A stretch of 64,000 nucleotides of DNA from Dyadobacter sp. MSC1_007 (GTDB lineage: Bacteria > Bacteroidota > Bacteroidia > Cytophagales > Spirosomataceae): contig NZ_JAMOZL010000006.1 of NCBI RefSeq assembly GCF_023667495.1, forward strand, positions 124,001 through 188,000, given 5' to 3'. The notes under the pieces were generated by a model, which saw only the letters and a program-made list of their open reading frames with translations, made no database searches and was not told where the DNA came from. The first letter of the stretch is position 1. Each line of letters begins with the position of its first letter. Position numbers and translations under genes: made by a program. Shown here piece by piece: positions 45,809 through 53,510 of this stretch.

Positions 45809-45830
45809 GCGGTTGAAGGTGGGGAGGTAG
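45809..45830 (+). repeat. Right copy of the 22-bp direct repeat
   Basis: Identical to 44984-45005. It is not part of a reading frame here. The terminator that would suit the dehydrogenase gene lies just beyond it, so the original 3' flank seems to resume at this point. Confidence 0.9.
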
Positions 45831-45854
45831 CGATATTGTTATTTTTAAATATGG

Positions 45855-45885
45855 CCGGCGCTCGGAAAGAGGCGCCGGTTTTTTT
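45855..45885. terminator. Rho-independent terminator
   Basis: CCGGCGC and GCGCCGG form a strong stem with a 10-base loop followed by seven T. It lies after the right 22-bp repeat and faces the end of the Fic gene. It was probably the dehydrogenase gene's own terminator before the SUKH segment was gained. Confidence 0.88.
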
Positions 45886-47005
45886 ATTCGGCCAGTATCC
45901 TATACAATTCCAGATTCAAATAGTAGTGATTACCCTGGATTATCCGCCTTTCCAGTACCCCCAGATCGACCAGTTGGGTTAGGTATTTTTTTGCCGTGTT
46001 TTCCGCATATAACCTCTGATCCGTCAAGTGTTTAACCCTTGTATATGGCTGGGTAAAAATGGCATTCACCAGCAATTCCGGTCGCGTAATAGCTGTATCA
46101 TGGATAATGACCTGCCGGATTGCATCTTTGGTATTTAATATGTCGTTGATTTTGTTGTAGGTCAATATAGACGTCGTTTCGACAGCTTTGAGCATGAATT
46201 TAAGCCAGGTAAGCCAGTCCCCGCGCTGGCTGACACCCATCAAGCTGCTATAATAGTCCTCGCGATTGTCGAGAATATAGCGGCTGAGGAACAGGATAGG
46301 GTAGTCGAGCAATTCTTTATAAGTGAGATAATTAATATTGAAAATCCGGCCTGTTCTGCCATTACCGTCGCGAAATGGGTGGATAGCTTCAAACTGATAA
46401 TGTCCGATAGCCATCTTGAGTATCGGGTCGATTGGACATTTCTCGTCGTCATTCAGGAAATTGACAAGATTAGACAATTTAGCTTCAATTACGCCGCTTC
46501 CTCTTGGCGGTGTGTAAACCGGCTTTCCAGCATTCGGACCGCTGCCGCCCTGCCGGATGTGCGTCTGAACGAAGGGGGGCCTGATACCGTCCGTGGTTTG
46601 ATAAATCTCCTGATAAACTACCCTAAAATAATCCTCGCTGAACCGATCGCTGTCCTTTAAGAAGCTGTGACCGAACCATAATGCTTCACGGTAGCGCAGA
46701 ACCTCCTTTGCGGAGCCGCTCAATTCACTCAGTTTTTGTTCACTAAACGCCTTATACAGTTCGTCGTCTGTCGTAAAAATGTTTTCGATCGCACTGGAAG
46801 CCTTCGCCTCCTGCAAACTTATGGTATTGATCAATACGGCCTGGTTTGGAATGGCTATGCTGCGCCCTTGGAGCCGCGCCAGAGCGGCCTTTGCGTTTGC
46901 GAGGGCTTCATAAACGTCAACGTTTCGATAGAGTTCCTCCGAAATTGGCAGGTCAGGAAGTCCGTTCCAGGGAATGCTTCGGTCGGGGTTAATGGGATAG
47001 GGCAT
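45884..47005 (-). CDS. Fic family protein (AMP-transferase-like)
   Basis: A 373-residue Fic protein. An N-terminal Fic_N domain holds the inhibitory motif SSAIEN (Ser 70, Glu 74), so this is a class II Fic whose activity is held back by its own helix. The active-site loop HPFRDGNGRTGR (209-220) is complete. The C-terminal part resembles a winged helix (QRLYAENTAKKYLTQLVDLG), which may bind DNA. Fic proteins transfer AMP to protein hydroxyls. Repeated palindromes upstream suggest autoregulation. It faces the SUKH gene but is not evidently its toxin. Confidence 0.93.
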   Translation of the reverse strand: MPYPINPDRSIPWNGLPDLPISEELYRNVDVYEALANAKAALARLQGRSIAIPNQAVLINTISLQEAKASSAIENIFTTDDELYKAFSEQKLSELSGSAKEVLRYREALWFGHSFLKDSDRFSEDYFRVVYQEIYQTTDGIRPPFVQTHIRQGGSGPNAGKPVYTPPRGSGVIEAKLSNLVNFLNDDEKCPIDPILKMAIGHYQFEAIHPFRDGNGRTGRIFNINYLTYKELLDYPILFLSRYILDNREDYYSSLMGVSQRGDWLTWLKFMLKAVETTSILTYNKINDILNTKDAIRQVIIHDTAITRPELLVNAIFTQPYTRVKHLTDQRLYAENTAKKYLTQLVDLGVLERRIIQGNHYYLNLELYRILAE

Positions 47006-47019
47006 AGCAGGTGCTTAAA

Positions 47020-47141
47020 TGACATTAAAAAGTTTGATGTTTTAATGTTAGCTTGATTTCTGGCATTAAAGTTAATGGCTTTTATTGAACTAACATTAAA
47101 ATGTATGCTATTTTAATGTTAGCTCGAATTTAGGCATTAAA
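47020..47141. promoter_or_regulatory. Two repeated palindromic operators upstream of the Fic gene
   Basis: TGACATTAAAA and TTTTAATGTTA with a 9-base spacer (47020-47050) recur as TAACATTAAAA and TTTTAATGTTA with a 9-base spacer (47091-47121), 71 bp apart. Each unit is followed by GGCATTAAA. The aligned 31-base stretches from 47040 and from 47111 agree at 27 positions. The site is between the divergent Fic and ThuA genes and looks like a paired operator. Confidence 0.65.
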
Positions 47142-47259
47142 CCAGGTACTCGCAGTTAATAATCTTTCAAATCGTCACACGGGCAAACCAGTAAATTTTC
47201 AATATCCATTGTTTTAAATATTGTTTACATTAATCCAATTTCATCGAATCCAAATCATC

Positions 47260-48003
47260 ATGCTCAAAAAATTACTGGCCCTGACTCTTGTGATCGGAAG
47301 TGCCGTAGCGGCACATGCGCAGCAGTTCAAGGCGTTGCTCTTTACTAAAACAGCTGGTTTTCACCATGTTTCCATTCACGAAGGGGTAGCCGGAGTGAGG
47401 AACCTCGCGTCGCGGCACAACTTTTCCGTCGACTGGCAGGAGAATGCCGATGTTTTCAATGACAAAAGTCTGGCTAACTATTCGGTGGTAATCTTTCTAA
47501 ACACAACCGGCGATATCCTCAACGATGCACAGCAGGCGGCGCTTGAAAAGTACATTAAAAGCGGGAAAGGCTGGGTGGGGATCCACGCGGCGGCGGATAC
47601 TGAATATGACTGGCCATGGTATGGCAAGCTGGTAGGGGCGTATTTCAAAACCCACCCGGCGCAGCAAACAGCATTTCTGGACGTAAAAGATAGCAACTTC
47701 CCAGGCCTCGAACGCTTTCCAAAACGCATGCTATGGACCGATGAGTGGTACGAATACAAAAAACCACTCAACGCCGACGACCTGAAAGTGCTGATCACCA
47801 TCGACGAAAAAACCTACGATCCCAAAACTGGCCAGGGCACCGGCATGGGCGACCACCCAATGGCCTGGTACCACAATTACGACGGCGGCCGCGCATTTTA
47901 TACCGGCCTCGGCCATATTGGTCTGGTTTATTCAGACCAATCGTTCCTTGATCACCTTTACGGGGGCATTTATTGGGCAGCGACCGGGAAAGGTTTGAAA
48001 TAG
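47260..48003 (+). CDS. ThuA-like domain protein, secreted
   Basis: A 247-residue protein from the ATG at 47260 (an in-frame TTG at 47221 lies upstream). The signal peptide runs to HAQ. The ThuA glutamine-amidotransferase-like fold shows ALLFTKTAGFHHVSI, SVVIFLNTTGDILN, GWVGIHAAADTEYDWPWY, MGDHPMAWYHNYDGGRAFY and TGLGH. Members bind or modify sugars such as trehalose-like compounds. It stands alone between the Fic operators and a palindromic repeat. Confidence 0.9.
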   Translation: MLKKLLALTLVIGSAVAAHAQQFKALLFTKTAGFHHVSIHEGVAGVRNLASRHNFSVDWQENADVFNDKSLANYSVVIFLNTTGDILNDAQQAALEKYIKSGKGWVGIHAAADTEYDWPWYGKLVGAYFKTHPAQQTAFLDVKDSNFPGLERFPKRMLWTDEWYEYKKPLNADDLKVLITIDEKTYDPKTGQGTGMGDHPMAWYHNYDGGRAFYTGLGHIGLVYSDQSFLDHLYGGIYWAATGKGLK

Positions 48004-48053
48004 AACAAACCGCCAGGTAGGGCTCATCGAGGCGACGATTGATCACAATCCGG

Positions 48054-48211
48054 CCACAGAGTGGCCCCCCGTTTATAGCTCAGGTAGTCCAAAATAACGT
48101 TTCAGCTCCGTTAGGAGCTTCCTTTGCCATCGCATCAGGCAGGAAGCTCCTGACGGAGCTGAAACATTTATTACGTTTTTGTTTTTCTATAAACAGGGAA
48201 CCACTCTGTGG
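48054..48211. repeat. 158-bp nested imperfect palindrome between convergent genes
   Basis: Outer arms 48054-48078 and 48187-48211 (CCACAGAGTGG and CCACTCTGTGG at the ends, TTTATAG and CTATAAA inside) enclose inner arms 48099-48123 and 48141-48165 (GTTTCAGCTCCGT and ACGGAGCTGAAAC with two mismatches over 25). It fills the space between the ThuA and beta-lactamase genes and may be a MITE-like or REP-like element that also ends transcription. Confidence 0.75.
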
Positions 48212-48212
48212 T

Positions 48213-48947
48213 TTATTTTTTTGAAAATAGCTTTATTGTGTAGTCCAGTAAGGCGGTATCGCCACTTTTTCCGTGCCCGGGTATTACCACTTTCACGTCG
48301 GGGTATTGCTGTTTGATTTTGGTCACCGTGCCCGGCCATGCTTCCACATTAGCATCTGCAAGGTTACCTTCCTTCGCGCCGAGCTCTTTGATAAGGCAGC
48401 CGCCGAACATCACCTTTTCGTCCGGGAAATAGCCGATGATATTGTCCCGCGTATGCCCTTCACCGTAAAACGCAGCTACGACTTTCTTTTTCCCTACTTT
48501 CATATTAAGCTTATCATCGAAGCCTTTCTGCGGAACCGGGAATTTATGTTCTTTGTCGAATGCGATCGTCTTGTTCGTCGCATATGAGGGTATATCCGCG
48601 TCATGAAACGCCTTCAACCCACCGACGCAATCCTCATGAAAATGCGTCGCGACTACCGCCTTTACCTTACAATGCAAGCTGTCTTCCACCCAACGGATTA
48701 CCCGTGCGGACGTCGCATCATCTACCGGCGTATCAAAAATCACAGCCTCGCCACGGTCGAATACGATCATGCCATTGCAAGGCACTTTGCCGAATGTTTC
48801 TGATTTGAAATAGGTGATATGGTTGTAGACATGGTCGGTTACTTTTTGTACGATCAGGTCGTCGGTAGTGAAGCTTTTGTCGAGTGTTTGTGCGTGCAGA
48901 AATGTACATACGAGTAAGAGCAGGCATGCGAGAAAGTGTTTTTTCAT
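48213..48947 (-). CDS. Subclass B1 metallo-beta-lactamase
   Basis: A 244-residue protein with a signal peptide (to LHAQ). All six zinc ligands of the B1 group are present: HFHED (H102, H104, D106), H165 in GEGHTRDN, C184 in FGGCLIKELG and H225 in VIPGHGKSGD. Lys 187 of CLIK matches the substrate-binding Lys, and GNLADANVEAWP matches the B1 loop with Asn. The overall layout is that of BlaB/CcrA/VIM-like enzymes, so hydrolysis of beta-lactams in the periplasm is likely. It stands alone, with no mobile element touching it, so it may be an intrinsic chromosomal gene. Confidence 0.9.
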   Translation of the reverse strand: MKKHFLACLLLLVCTFLHAQTLDKSFTTDDLIVQKVTDHVYNHITYFKSETFGKVPCNGMIVFDRGEAVIFDTPVDDATSARVIRWVEDSLHCKVKAVVATHFHEDCVGGLKAFHDADIPSYATNKTIAFDKEHKFPVPQKGFDDKLNMKVGKKKVVAAFYGEGHTRDNIIGYFPDEKVMFGGCLIKELGAKEGNLADANVEAWPGTVTKIKQQYPDVKVVIPGHGKSGDTALLDYTIKLFSKK

Positions 48948-49033
48948 GGGTTAAAAAGTGAATAGTAGTGAATTGGAATGTGTGTGGCAAGATAAAGGAA
49001 ATTGCTATATTTGGATACATAACCTGTGAAACC

Positions 49034-49264
49034 ATGACGAAACAAGCGATTATAGACAGGACTTTGGAGGCAATTAATCAGCTTCCGGTCGACAAGGCCG
49101 AGGAAATATCGGACTTTGCTGATTTTGTTAGGAAGCGTCATGAGGAGCAACAACTCACCGAAGGAGTTCAGTTGCTGATAGAGAACAGCGCGGCATTTGA
49201 TTTCCTGACAAACGAGGAGGAGATTTACTCGGTTGGTGATTTGAAAGAAGTATACAATGGTTAA
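49034..49264 (+). CDS. DUF2281-like antitoxin
   Basis: A 76-residue protein from the ATG at 49034 (an in-frame GTG at 48968 is less likely). TKQAIIDRTLEAINQLP then DKAEEISDFADFVRKRHEE matches the DUF2281/VapB-type antitoxin pattern. Its end overlaps the MazF-like toxin gene by 8 bp, giving a standard antitoxin-first type II module. The acidic C-terminus (FLTNEEEIYSVGDLKEVYNG) would wrap the toxin. Confidence 0.8.
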   Translation: MTKQAIIDRTLEAINQLPVDKAEEISDFADFVRKRHEEQQLTEGVQLLIENSAAFDFLTNEEEIYSVGDLKEVYNG

Positions 49265-49577
49265 AGGAGATATCGTACTTATTCCTTTTCCATTCACGAA
49301 CCTGACCGGCAGTAAACTACGGCCTGCTGTTGTGCTCGTCGCTAACAAATTTGACGCTACTGTCTGCTTTATCACTAGTCAAATTACCTGGCAGGAGCCC
49401 ACTGATGTAATAGTTGTGCCTGACATGGCCAATGGTTTGAAAGTGACTTCGCTGATCCGAACGAGCAAAATTGCCACTTTGGATCGAAATTTGGCAAAGG
49501 GTCTTCTAGGAAGATTGTCGGCAATAGAACTGACTGATCTCGACACGAAATTGAAGGCCTTACTGCAACTTACGTAA
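49257..49577 (+). CDS. MazF/PemK-family toxin
   Basis: A 106-residue endoribonuclease-like toxin: VKGDIVLIPFPFTNLTGSKL then RPAVVLVANKF is the PemK/MazF core, with the RP(A/V)VV motif, and SLIRTSKIATLDRNLAKG follows the usual pattern. It probably cleaves mRNA and is neutralised by the overlapping upstream antitoxin. Complete in length. Confidence 0.87.
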   Translation: MVKGDIVLIPFPFTNLTGSKLRPAVVLVANKFDATVCFITSQITWQEPTDVIVVPDMANGLKVTSLIRTSKIATLDRNLAKGLLGRLSAIELTDLDTKLKALLQLT

Positions 49578-49618
49578 CCCTGGTTCAAACTAATGCTTTT
49601 CCAATAAACCCGGACCCC

Positions 49619-49981
49619 ATGCAAACACTCTCCACCGTCCTCGTCTCCCTCATCGCCCTCGAACACCTTTACATTATGTATATTGAAATGTTTGCCTGGG
49701 AAACTAAGGGGAAGGAAACGTTCAAAGGCTCCCTGGCGCCGGAGCTTTTCAAGCCTACCAAGGTCCTGGCGGCTAATCAAGGTCTTTACAATGGCTTCCT
49801 CGCCGCCGGGCTTATATGGTCGCTGTTTGTTGAGAACCACCATTGGCGGTTTCACGTGGCCATTTTCTTTCTTACCTGCATCATTGTCGCGGGGCTTTAT
49901 GGAGCGGCGACGGCTAGTAAGAAGATATTTTTTGTCCAGGCGTTACCGGCGATTGTGACGCTGGTGTTATTGCATTTGTGA
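49619..49981 (+). CDS. DUF1304 family membrane protein
   Basis: A 120-residue membrane protein with about four hydrophobic segments: STVLVSLIALEHLYIMYIEM, LYNGFLAAGLIWSLFV, HVAIFFLTCIIVAGLYGA and FFVQALPAIVTLVLLHL. The HLYIMYIEMFAWET motif and NQGLYNGFLAAGL match DUF1304. Function unknown. It lies 42 bp after the MazF-like toxin. Confidence 0.85.
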   Translation: MQTLSTVLVSLIALEHLYIMYIEMFAWETKGKETFKGSLAPELFKPTKVLAANQGLYNGFLAAGLIWSLFVENHHWRFHVAIFFLTCIIVAGLYGAATASKKIFFVQALPAIVTLVLLHL

Positions 49982-50059
49982 GGAGTGTAACATCGCGGAA
50001 GAAGTGATGAACGATCTTGCTTCAAATTTCCTTATCTTCGGGTAAACAGTAGTAGCGCT

Positions 50060-50290
50060 ATGAGGACATTAAATGTTTCGATTTCAGAAAATGAATACAA
50101 GAGGTTTGGCTTAAAGGATGAAAGCCTAACCTTTTCAGAGCTTTTCAACCTGGTTAGCGCTGAGTTGATGCGTCAAAATCTCGAACGATCTATTGAGTTA
50201 GCAGAAAAATATGGTCTGTCGGATATGACGATGGATGAAATCACCGAAGAGGTGAAAGCTGTACGCACACATGCAAAAAGTAATAATTGA
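50060..50290 (+). CDS. VapB-like antitoxin
   Basis: A 76-residue protein: TLNVSISENEYKRFGLKDES and SDMTMDEITEEVKAVRTHAK follow the pattern of short antitoxins beside PIN-domain toxins of the COG1569 type. Its end overlaps the PIN gene by 20 bp. No DNA-binding motif is obvious; the N-terminus may form a ribbon-helix-helix. Confidence 0.7.
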   Translation: MRTLNVSISENEYKRFGLKDESLTFSELFNLVSAELMRQNLERSIELAEKYGLSDMTMDEITEEVKAVRTHAKSNN

Positions 50291-50698
50291 TACAAATGTC
50301 TTTGTGTCAGCACTTATTCAAAGAAATTACCCTTATCTCATCGTCCGTGATCTTTTCATCGAAGAGAAGATTCAACTTTGTGTCTCCGACGAGCCCTAGC
50401 TGAGTATTACGAGGTATTGTCGCGACCAAAGTTTAGCAGATTTGCAGACTTCTTCATCCGCGCAGAAGGGCTATTGGCAGATATCGATAGACGAGCCGTA
50501 AAATATTATCCAACAACAAAAATTGACATCATTTCTGATAAGGATGATAATAAGATTTTGGAGTTGGCTGAGGAATGTAATGCCAATTTCATTGTTACTG
50601 GAAACACAATTGATTTCACTTTTACGGAATACCGGAAAACGCAGATTCTGACGCCGAAAGAGTATTGGGAAAAAATGAATGGGCGTAATGTAGAATAG
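50271..50698 (+). pseudogene. PIN-domain toxin gene broken by a frameshift
   Basis: From the ATG at 50271 the frame reads MQKVIIDTNVFVSALIQRNY, ending KIQLCVSDEP at a TAG (50397-50399). The protein continues in the next frame: ALAEYYEVLSRPKFSRFADF, then DIISDKDDNKILELAEECNA and NFIVTGNTIDFTF, to 50698. The join needs one base added near 50393-50396, with no homopolymer to slip on. The acidic PIN residues (D7; DKDD; D of TIDF) are all still encoded, so the inactivation is recent or a sequencing error. The upstream antitoxin is intact. Confidence 0.82.
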
Positions 50699-50832
50699 AT
50701 ACCCAGTGCTTTCATTCTAATGTCGAGTCCATTCTTTTCATCACTACTCCAACTGCCGGAGACTCACTAACCCCAGCCGCACAATTATCCTCTCCACATT
50801 CCATGGAAGCATGGTACAAATTTCCCGTTATA

Positions 50833-50861
50833 GCGTCCGGCCGCATCCGGACGCTTTTTTT
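50833..50861 (+). terminator. Rho-independent terminator
   Basis: GCGTCCGG and CCGGACGC with a 6-base loop followed by seven T. It separates the toxin-antitoxin pair from the PrnB-like gene. Confidence 0.9.
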
Positions 50862-50918
50862 ATGTCATCCAACGCCGGATGATGGCCTGGTTTATTTCAA
50901 AATCAAATTGAGATATGC

Positions 50919-52097
50919 ATGGCATCATCTATTGTGCACGCTTCGAAAGGGCAAAAAGAGAGAAAAGAAAATGAGGTAATCGCAAGCCTCGATCCGCTGA
51001 ATGCGGACGGGTTGATCGGCCAAATTCCTGATTTGAATAAAAACAAAGATGTGAATTCGCTGGTGTTTTCAACTAAAAACCTGATGCCTTCGTGGCCCGA
51101 TCTACAAGAATTTGATTATTACCAAGCCAATGCGGCGATCCGCGATATTGGCATTTTGCTTGGCTCAATTAAGAGGCATGGTGTTGAGCCTTACACGGTT
51201 ATTCCAGATTTAGAAGCGAAGATGAAGCATCTCGCGACGAAGACGTCAATGCCGCCGAGGGATACTTTGCTGCATTACACGGTTTGGAATCCTGCCGGTG
51301 ACCGCAAACGGATGTATACCGGCACGGCGGACGAACATTATCTGATCGACAGCGTCGTAACGGCAATCGATCCGCTGGTGTGTGCCATTTATTTGTTGAA
51401 GGAGTTGCATTACACGCCTCTGCATTCTGGTGATTTTGAACGGATTTGTGATCAAGTAGTGGGCCATTTTCAAAAAGTGATCGATGGAATGGTGCTGGCG
51501 CGGCGTAATGTGTCTTTGTCCTATTTCGCAACGGAACTTCGACTGTATTTTGATCCGATTATGCTGGATGGGCGCGAATACCTCGGTCCGGGTGCGGTTG
51601 AGATGCCGATGTTTGTTTTCGATCAGTTGTTATGGAGCTGCGATTGTGATGACGTCGAATACCAGATTTTCAAAAAGACTTACTTGCCGTATGTCCATCC
51701 GGAAATGCGGAAAATTTATATTCAATATCAAAACCGGGACAGTCTGCTTGGCAAGTGTTACAAAAACATCGTGAAAAAGAACATTGATTTTGATCCGTCT
51801 GTCTACACATCCATGCGTGCGCTTCGCATGTGTTTTCAGCAATTGAAGAGTTTCAGAATGCCGCATAAAAAAGTGGCCGAAGAAGCATATGCGCACACCA
51901 GCGGCGAACATCATGGCTGTGACCACGTAAAGAACTCGATCAGCCAGGACTACCGCGCCAATGGCAGCGGAGGATATTCGCCCGACATTCTTTCTAACAT
52001 AGTGAAATTGACCAACCAAAAAACCGCAAAGCTGGATGCCTGTATTGCGTTTTACGAGCTCAAAGCAGGACGGTCTTTTGTTTATCCTGGGTCTTGA
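50919..52097 (+). CDS. PrnB-like (DUF1864) family protein
   Basis: A 392-residue protein. The segment YFATELRLYFDPIMLDGREY followed by LGPGAVEMPMFVFDQLLW is the core of the DUF1864 family, which includes PrnB, the haem enzyme that rearranges chlorotryptophan in pyrrolnitrin synthesis and is related to indoleamine dioxygenase. The C-terminal GSGGYSPDILSNIVKLTNQK also fits. The His-rich segment HTSGEHHGCDH is close to where the haem ligand would be, but I cannot align it surely. None of prnA, prnC or prnD is nearby. No signal peptide. The substrate here is unknown. Confidence 0.6.
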   Translation: MASSIVHASKGQKERKENEVIASLDPLNADGLIGQIPDLNKNKDVNSLVFSTKNLMPSWPDLQEFDYYQANAAIRDIGILLGSIKRHGVEPYTVIPDLEAKMKHLATKTSMPPRDTLLHYTVWNPAGDRKRMYTGTADEHYLIDSVVTAIDPLVCAIYLLKELHYTPLHSGDFERICDQVVGHFQKVIDGMVLARRNVSLSYFATELRLYFDPIMLDGREYLGPGAVEMPMFVFDQLLWSCDCDDVEYQIFKKTYLPYVHPEMRKIYIQYQNRDSLLGKCYKNIVKKNIDFDPSVYTSMRALRMCFQQLKSFRMPHKKVAEEAYAHTSGEHHGCDHVKNSISQDYRANGSGGYSPDILSNIVKLTNQKTAKLDACIAFYELKAGRSFVYPGS

Positions 52098-52120
52098 ATG
52101 AGAACCACCGGATTTTTAAT

Positions 52121-52690
52121 TCAGGAAATAATTTTTAATCCCATTCCATAAACATCCGCCTCGCCGCGAACGATTTTCGAGTGCGTAACCAAAACGACAG
52201 CGGTATTAAAAATCAACATCAAAAACATAACGCCCATCATGGCGAATGGATGCAGGATAAAGCGCCCGCTCATCAATCCCAGCATGATGACCAATGCGAA
52301 TCCATAAGTAAGGATCGACCAGGTGATCTGAAAGTTGAGGATGCGTTTGCCGAGTTCCCTCACGCCCGCGACCTCGTTCCTTTTGGCTATCCAAATGCCG
52401 AGTGGGACCAGAATATTGCCCAGCGGGAATAGCCAGAATGTGAGTGCGGAAAGGTTCAGAAGTTTGAGCAAGGCGGTATCTTCGACCAGGGTAGGTGTGA
52501 GGCTTTCGACAGGTACGTCGAGCGCCTGTGCCAGTAGCCGGAGCGTTTCGCCGCGCGGGATAGTCGCGCCGGATTCGATGCGTTGCAATGTGCGCAAGTT
52601 AATCTGCGCATTTTCGGCCAGGCTTTCCTGTGAAAGGCCCTTCGCCCGGCGCAGGCTTTTGATGTGTTCAGAGATTGTTAGCTTGTTCAT
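52121..52690 (-). CDS. XRE-family HTH protein with C-terminal membrane domain (DUF4870-like)
   Basis: A 189-residue protein. Residues 5-60 are a clear XRE helix-turn-helix (EHIKSLRRAKGLSQESLAEN, INLRTLQRIESGATIPRGET). The rest has three to four membrane segments (LNLSALTFWLFPLGNILVPL, WSILTYGFALVIMLGLM, FAMMGVMFLMLIFNTAVVLV). It is a membrane-tethered regulator of unknown target, common in Bacteroidota. Convergent with the PrnB-like gene. Confidence 0.85.
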   Translation of the reverse strand: MNKLTISEHIKSLRRAKGLSQESLAENAQINLRTLQRIESGATIPRGETLRLLAQALDVPVESLTPTLVEDTALLKLLNLSALTFWLFPLGNILVPLGIWIAKRNEVAGVRELGKRILNFQITWSILTYGFALVIMLGLMSGRFILHPFAMMGVMFLMLIFNTAVVLVTHSKIVRGEADVYGMGLKIIS

Positions 52691-52777
52691 ATTGAAGTTG
52701 TTTTACCCAAATTTAACACTTCGAAAGCTGGATTGATAGCGGCATTTCTACGGCATTTAGGCTAAATACACGGAAAA

Positions 52778-53073
52778 ACGCTCATGTCATCCTGAGCGCA
52801 GACGAAGGATGGCGGCGTGATGCCTTGAAGCTTGTTGCTGTACAGCTAGCCTTTTACCATAGGGCTGCCGAACTGTGCTCCGCGCAAACGCATGAGCATT
52901 TCGGCAGCCCAATATGGCCATAAGACAATTAAAGTGTTCATTTGTTTCGAGATCTCATTTGGAAGACGAGCAGTATTGAACATGCTTTAAAAGGCATTCC
53001 GCAAACCATGCTTCGGCTGCGCTCAGGATGACATGAGCGTCTGTGCTCGGGATGACATGAGCGTGGTGCCGCC
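52778..53073. repeat. REPIN-like palindromic repeats upstream of the GIY-YIG gene
   Basis: The 24 bases at 52778-52801 (ACGCTCATGTCATCCTGAGC and on) recur inverted and exact at 53017-53040. A third partial copy follows at 53045-53065. Inside is a further hairpin, GGGCTGCCGAA (52862-52872) with TTCGGCAGCCC (52900-52910). This fills most of the 488-bp space 52691-53178, which holds no gene. Confidence 0.85.
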
Positions 53074-53178
53074 TTATTTGAAGAAGAATCGACAAGCCCA
53101 GACTGCATCGCCTGTTGCAAATCATTAGATTACACCCACCTCGACCTTTCTTTGATTTAAAAACTAACACACTATATC

Positions 53179-53493
53179 ATGAAATCTTATTACGTCTACA
53201 TCCTCCGATGCGCCGATGACAGTTACTATACCGGTGTTACAAACGATCTGGAACGGCGTTTGGCAGAACACCACTCTGGCAACAACTCCGGGTCATATAC
53301 ATCCACAAGGCGCCCTGTTGAAATTGTTTTTTGGCACGAATTCAATGACATTCGCCAAGCGATAGCGTTTGAAAAGCAGGTCAAAGGTTGGAGCAGAAAG
53401 AAAAAGGAAGCAATCATCGCAGATCGCTGGGAGGATCTGAAAGCACTTGCGAAATGCCAGAACGCAAGTCGCCATGATCGGGATCGTGAATGA
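53179..53493 (+). CDS. GIY-YIG nuclease
   Basis: A 104-residue single-domain nuclease: YYVYILRCADDSYYTGVTND carries the two Tyr strands, ERRLAEHHSG the Arg, and AIAFEKQVKGWSRKKKEAI the metal-binding Glu. It lies between two clusters of REPIN-like palindromes. Small GIY-YIG proteins of this type are frequent in Bacteroidota genomes. Whether this one cuts at the repeats is unknown. Confidence 0.93.
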   Translation: MKSYYVYILRCADDSYYTGVTNDLERRLAEHHSGNNSGSYTSTRRPVEIVFWHEFNDIRQAIAFEKQVKGWSRKKKEAIIADRWEDLKALAKCQNASRHDRDRE

Positions 53494-53510
53494 GGTTTGT
53501 CAACGTCGCA

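Noticed and set aside
45131..47005. SUKH and Fic as an immunity/toxin pair
   Set aside because: They are on opposite strands, the SUKH gene lies within its own direct repeats, and the Fic protein already carries its own inhibitory motif and has no secretion signal.
50271..50698. Phase-variable or programmed frameshift in the PIN toxin
   Set aside because: The break is at GAGCCCTAG with no homopolymer or slippery heptamer.
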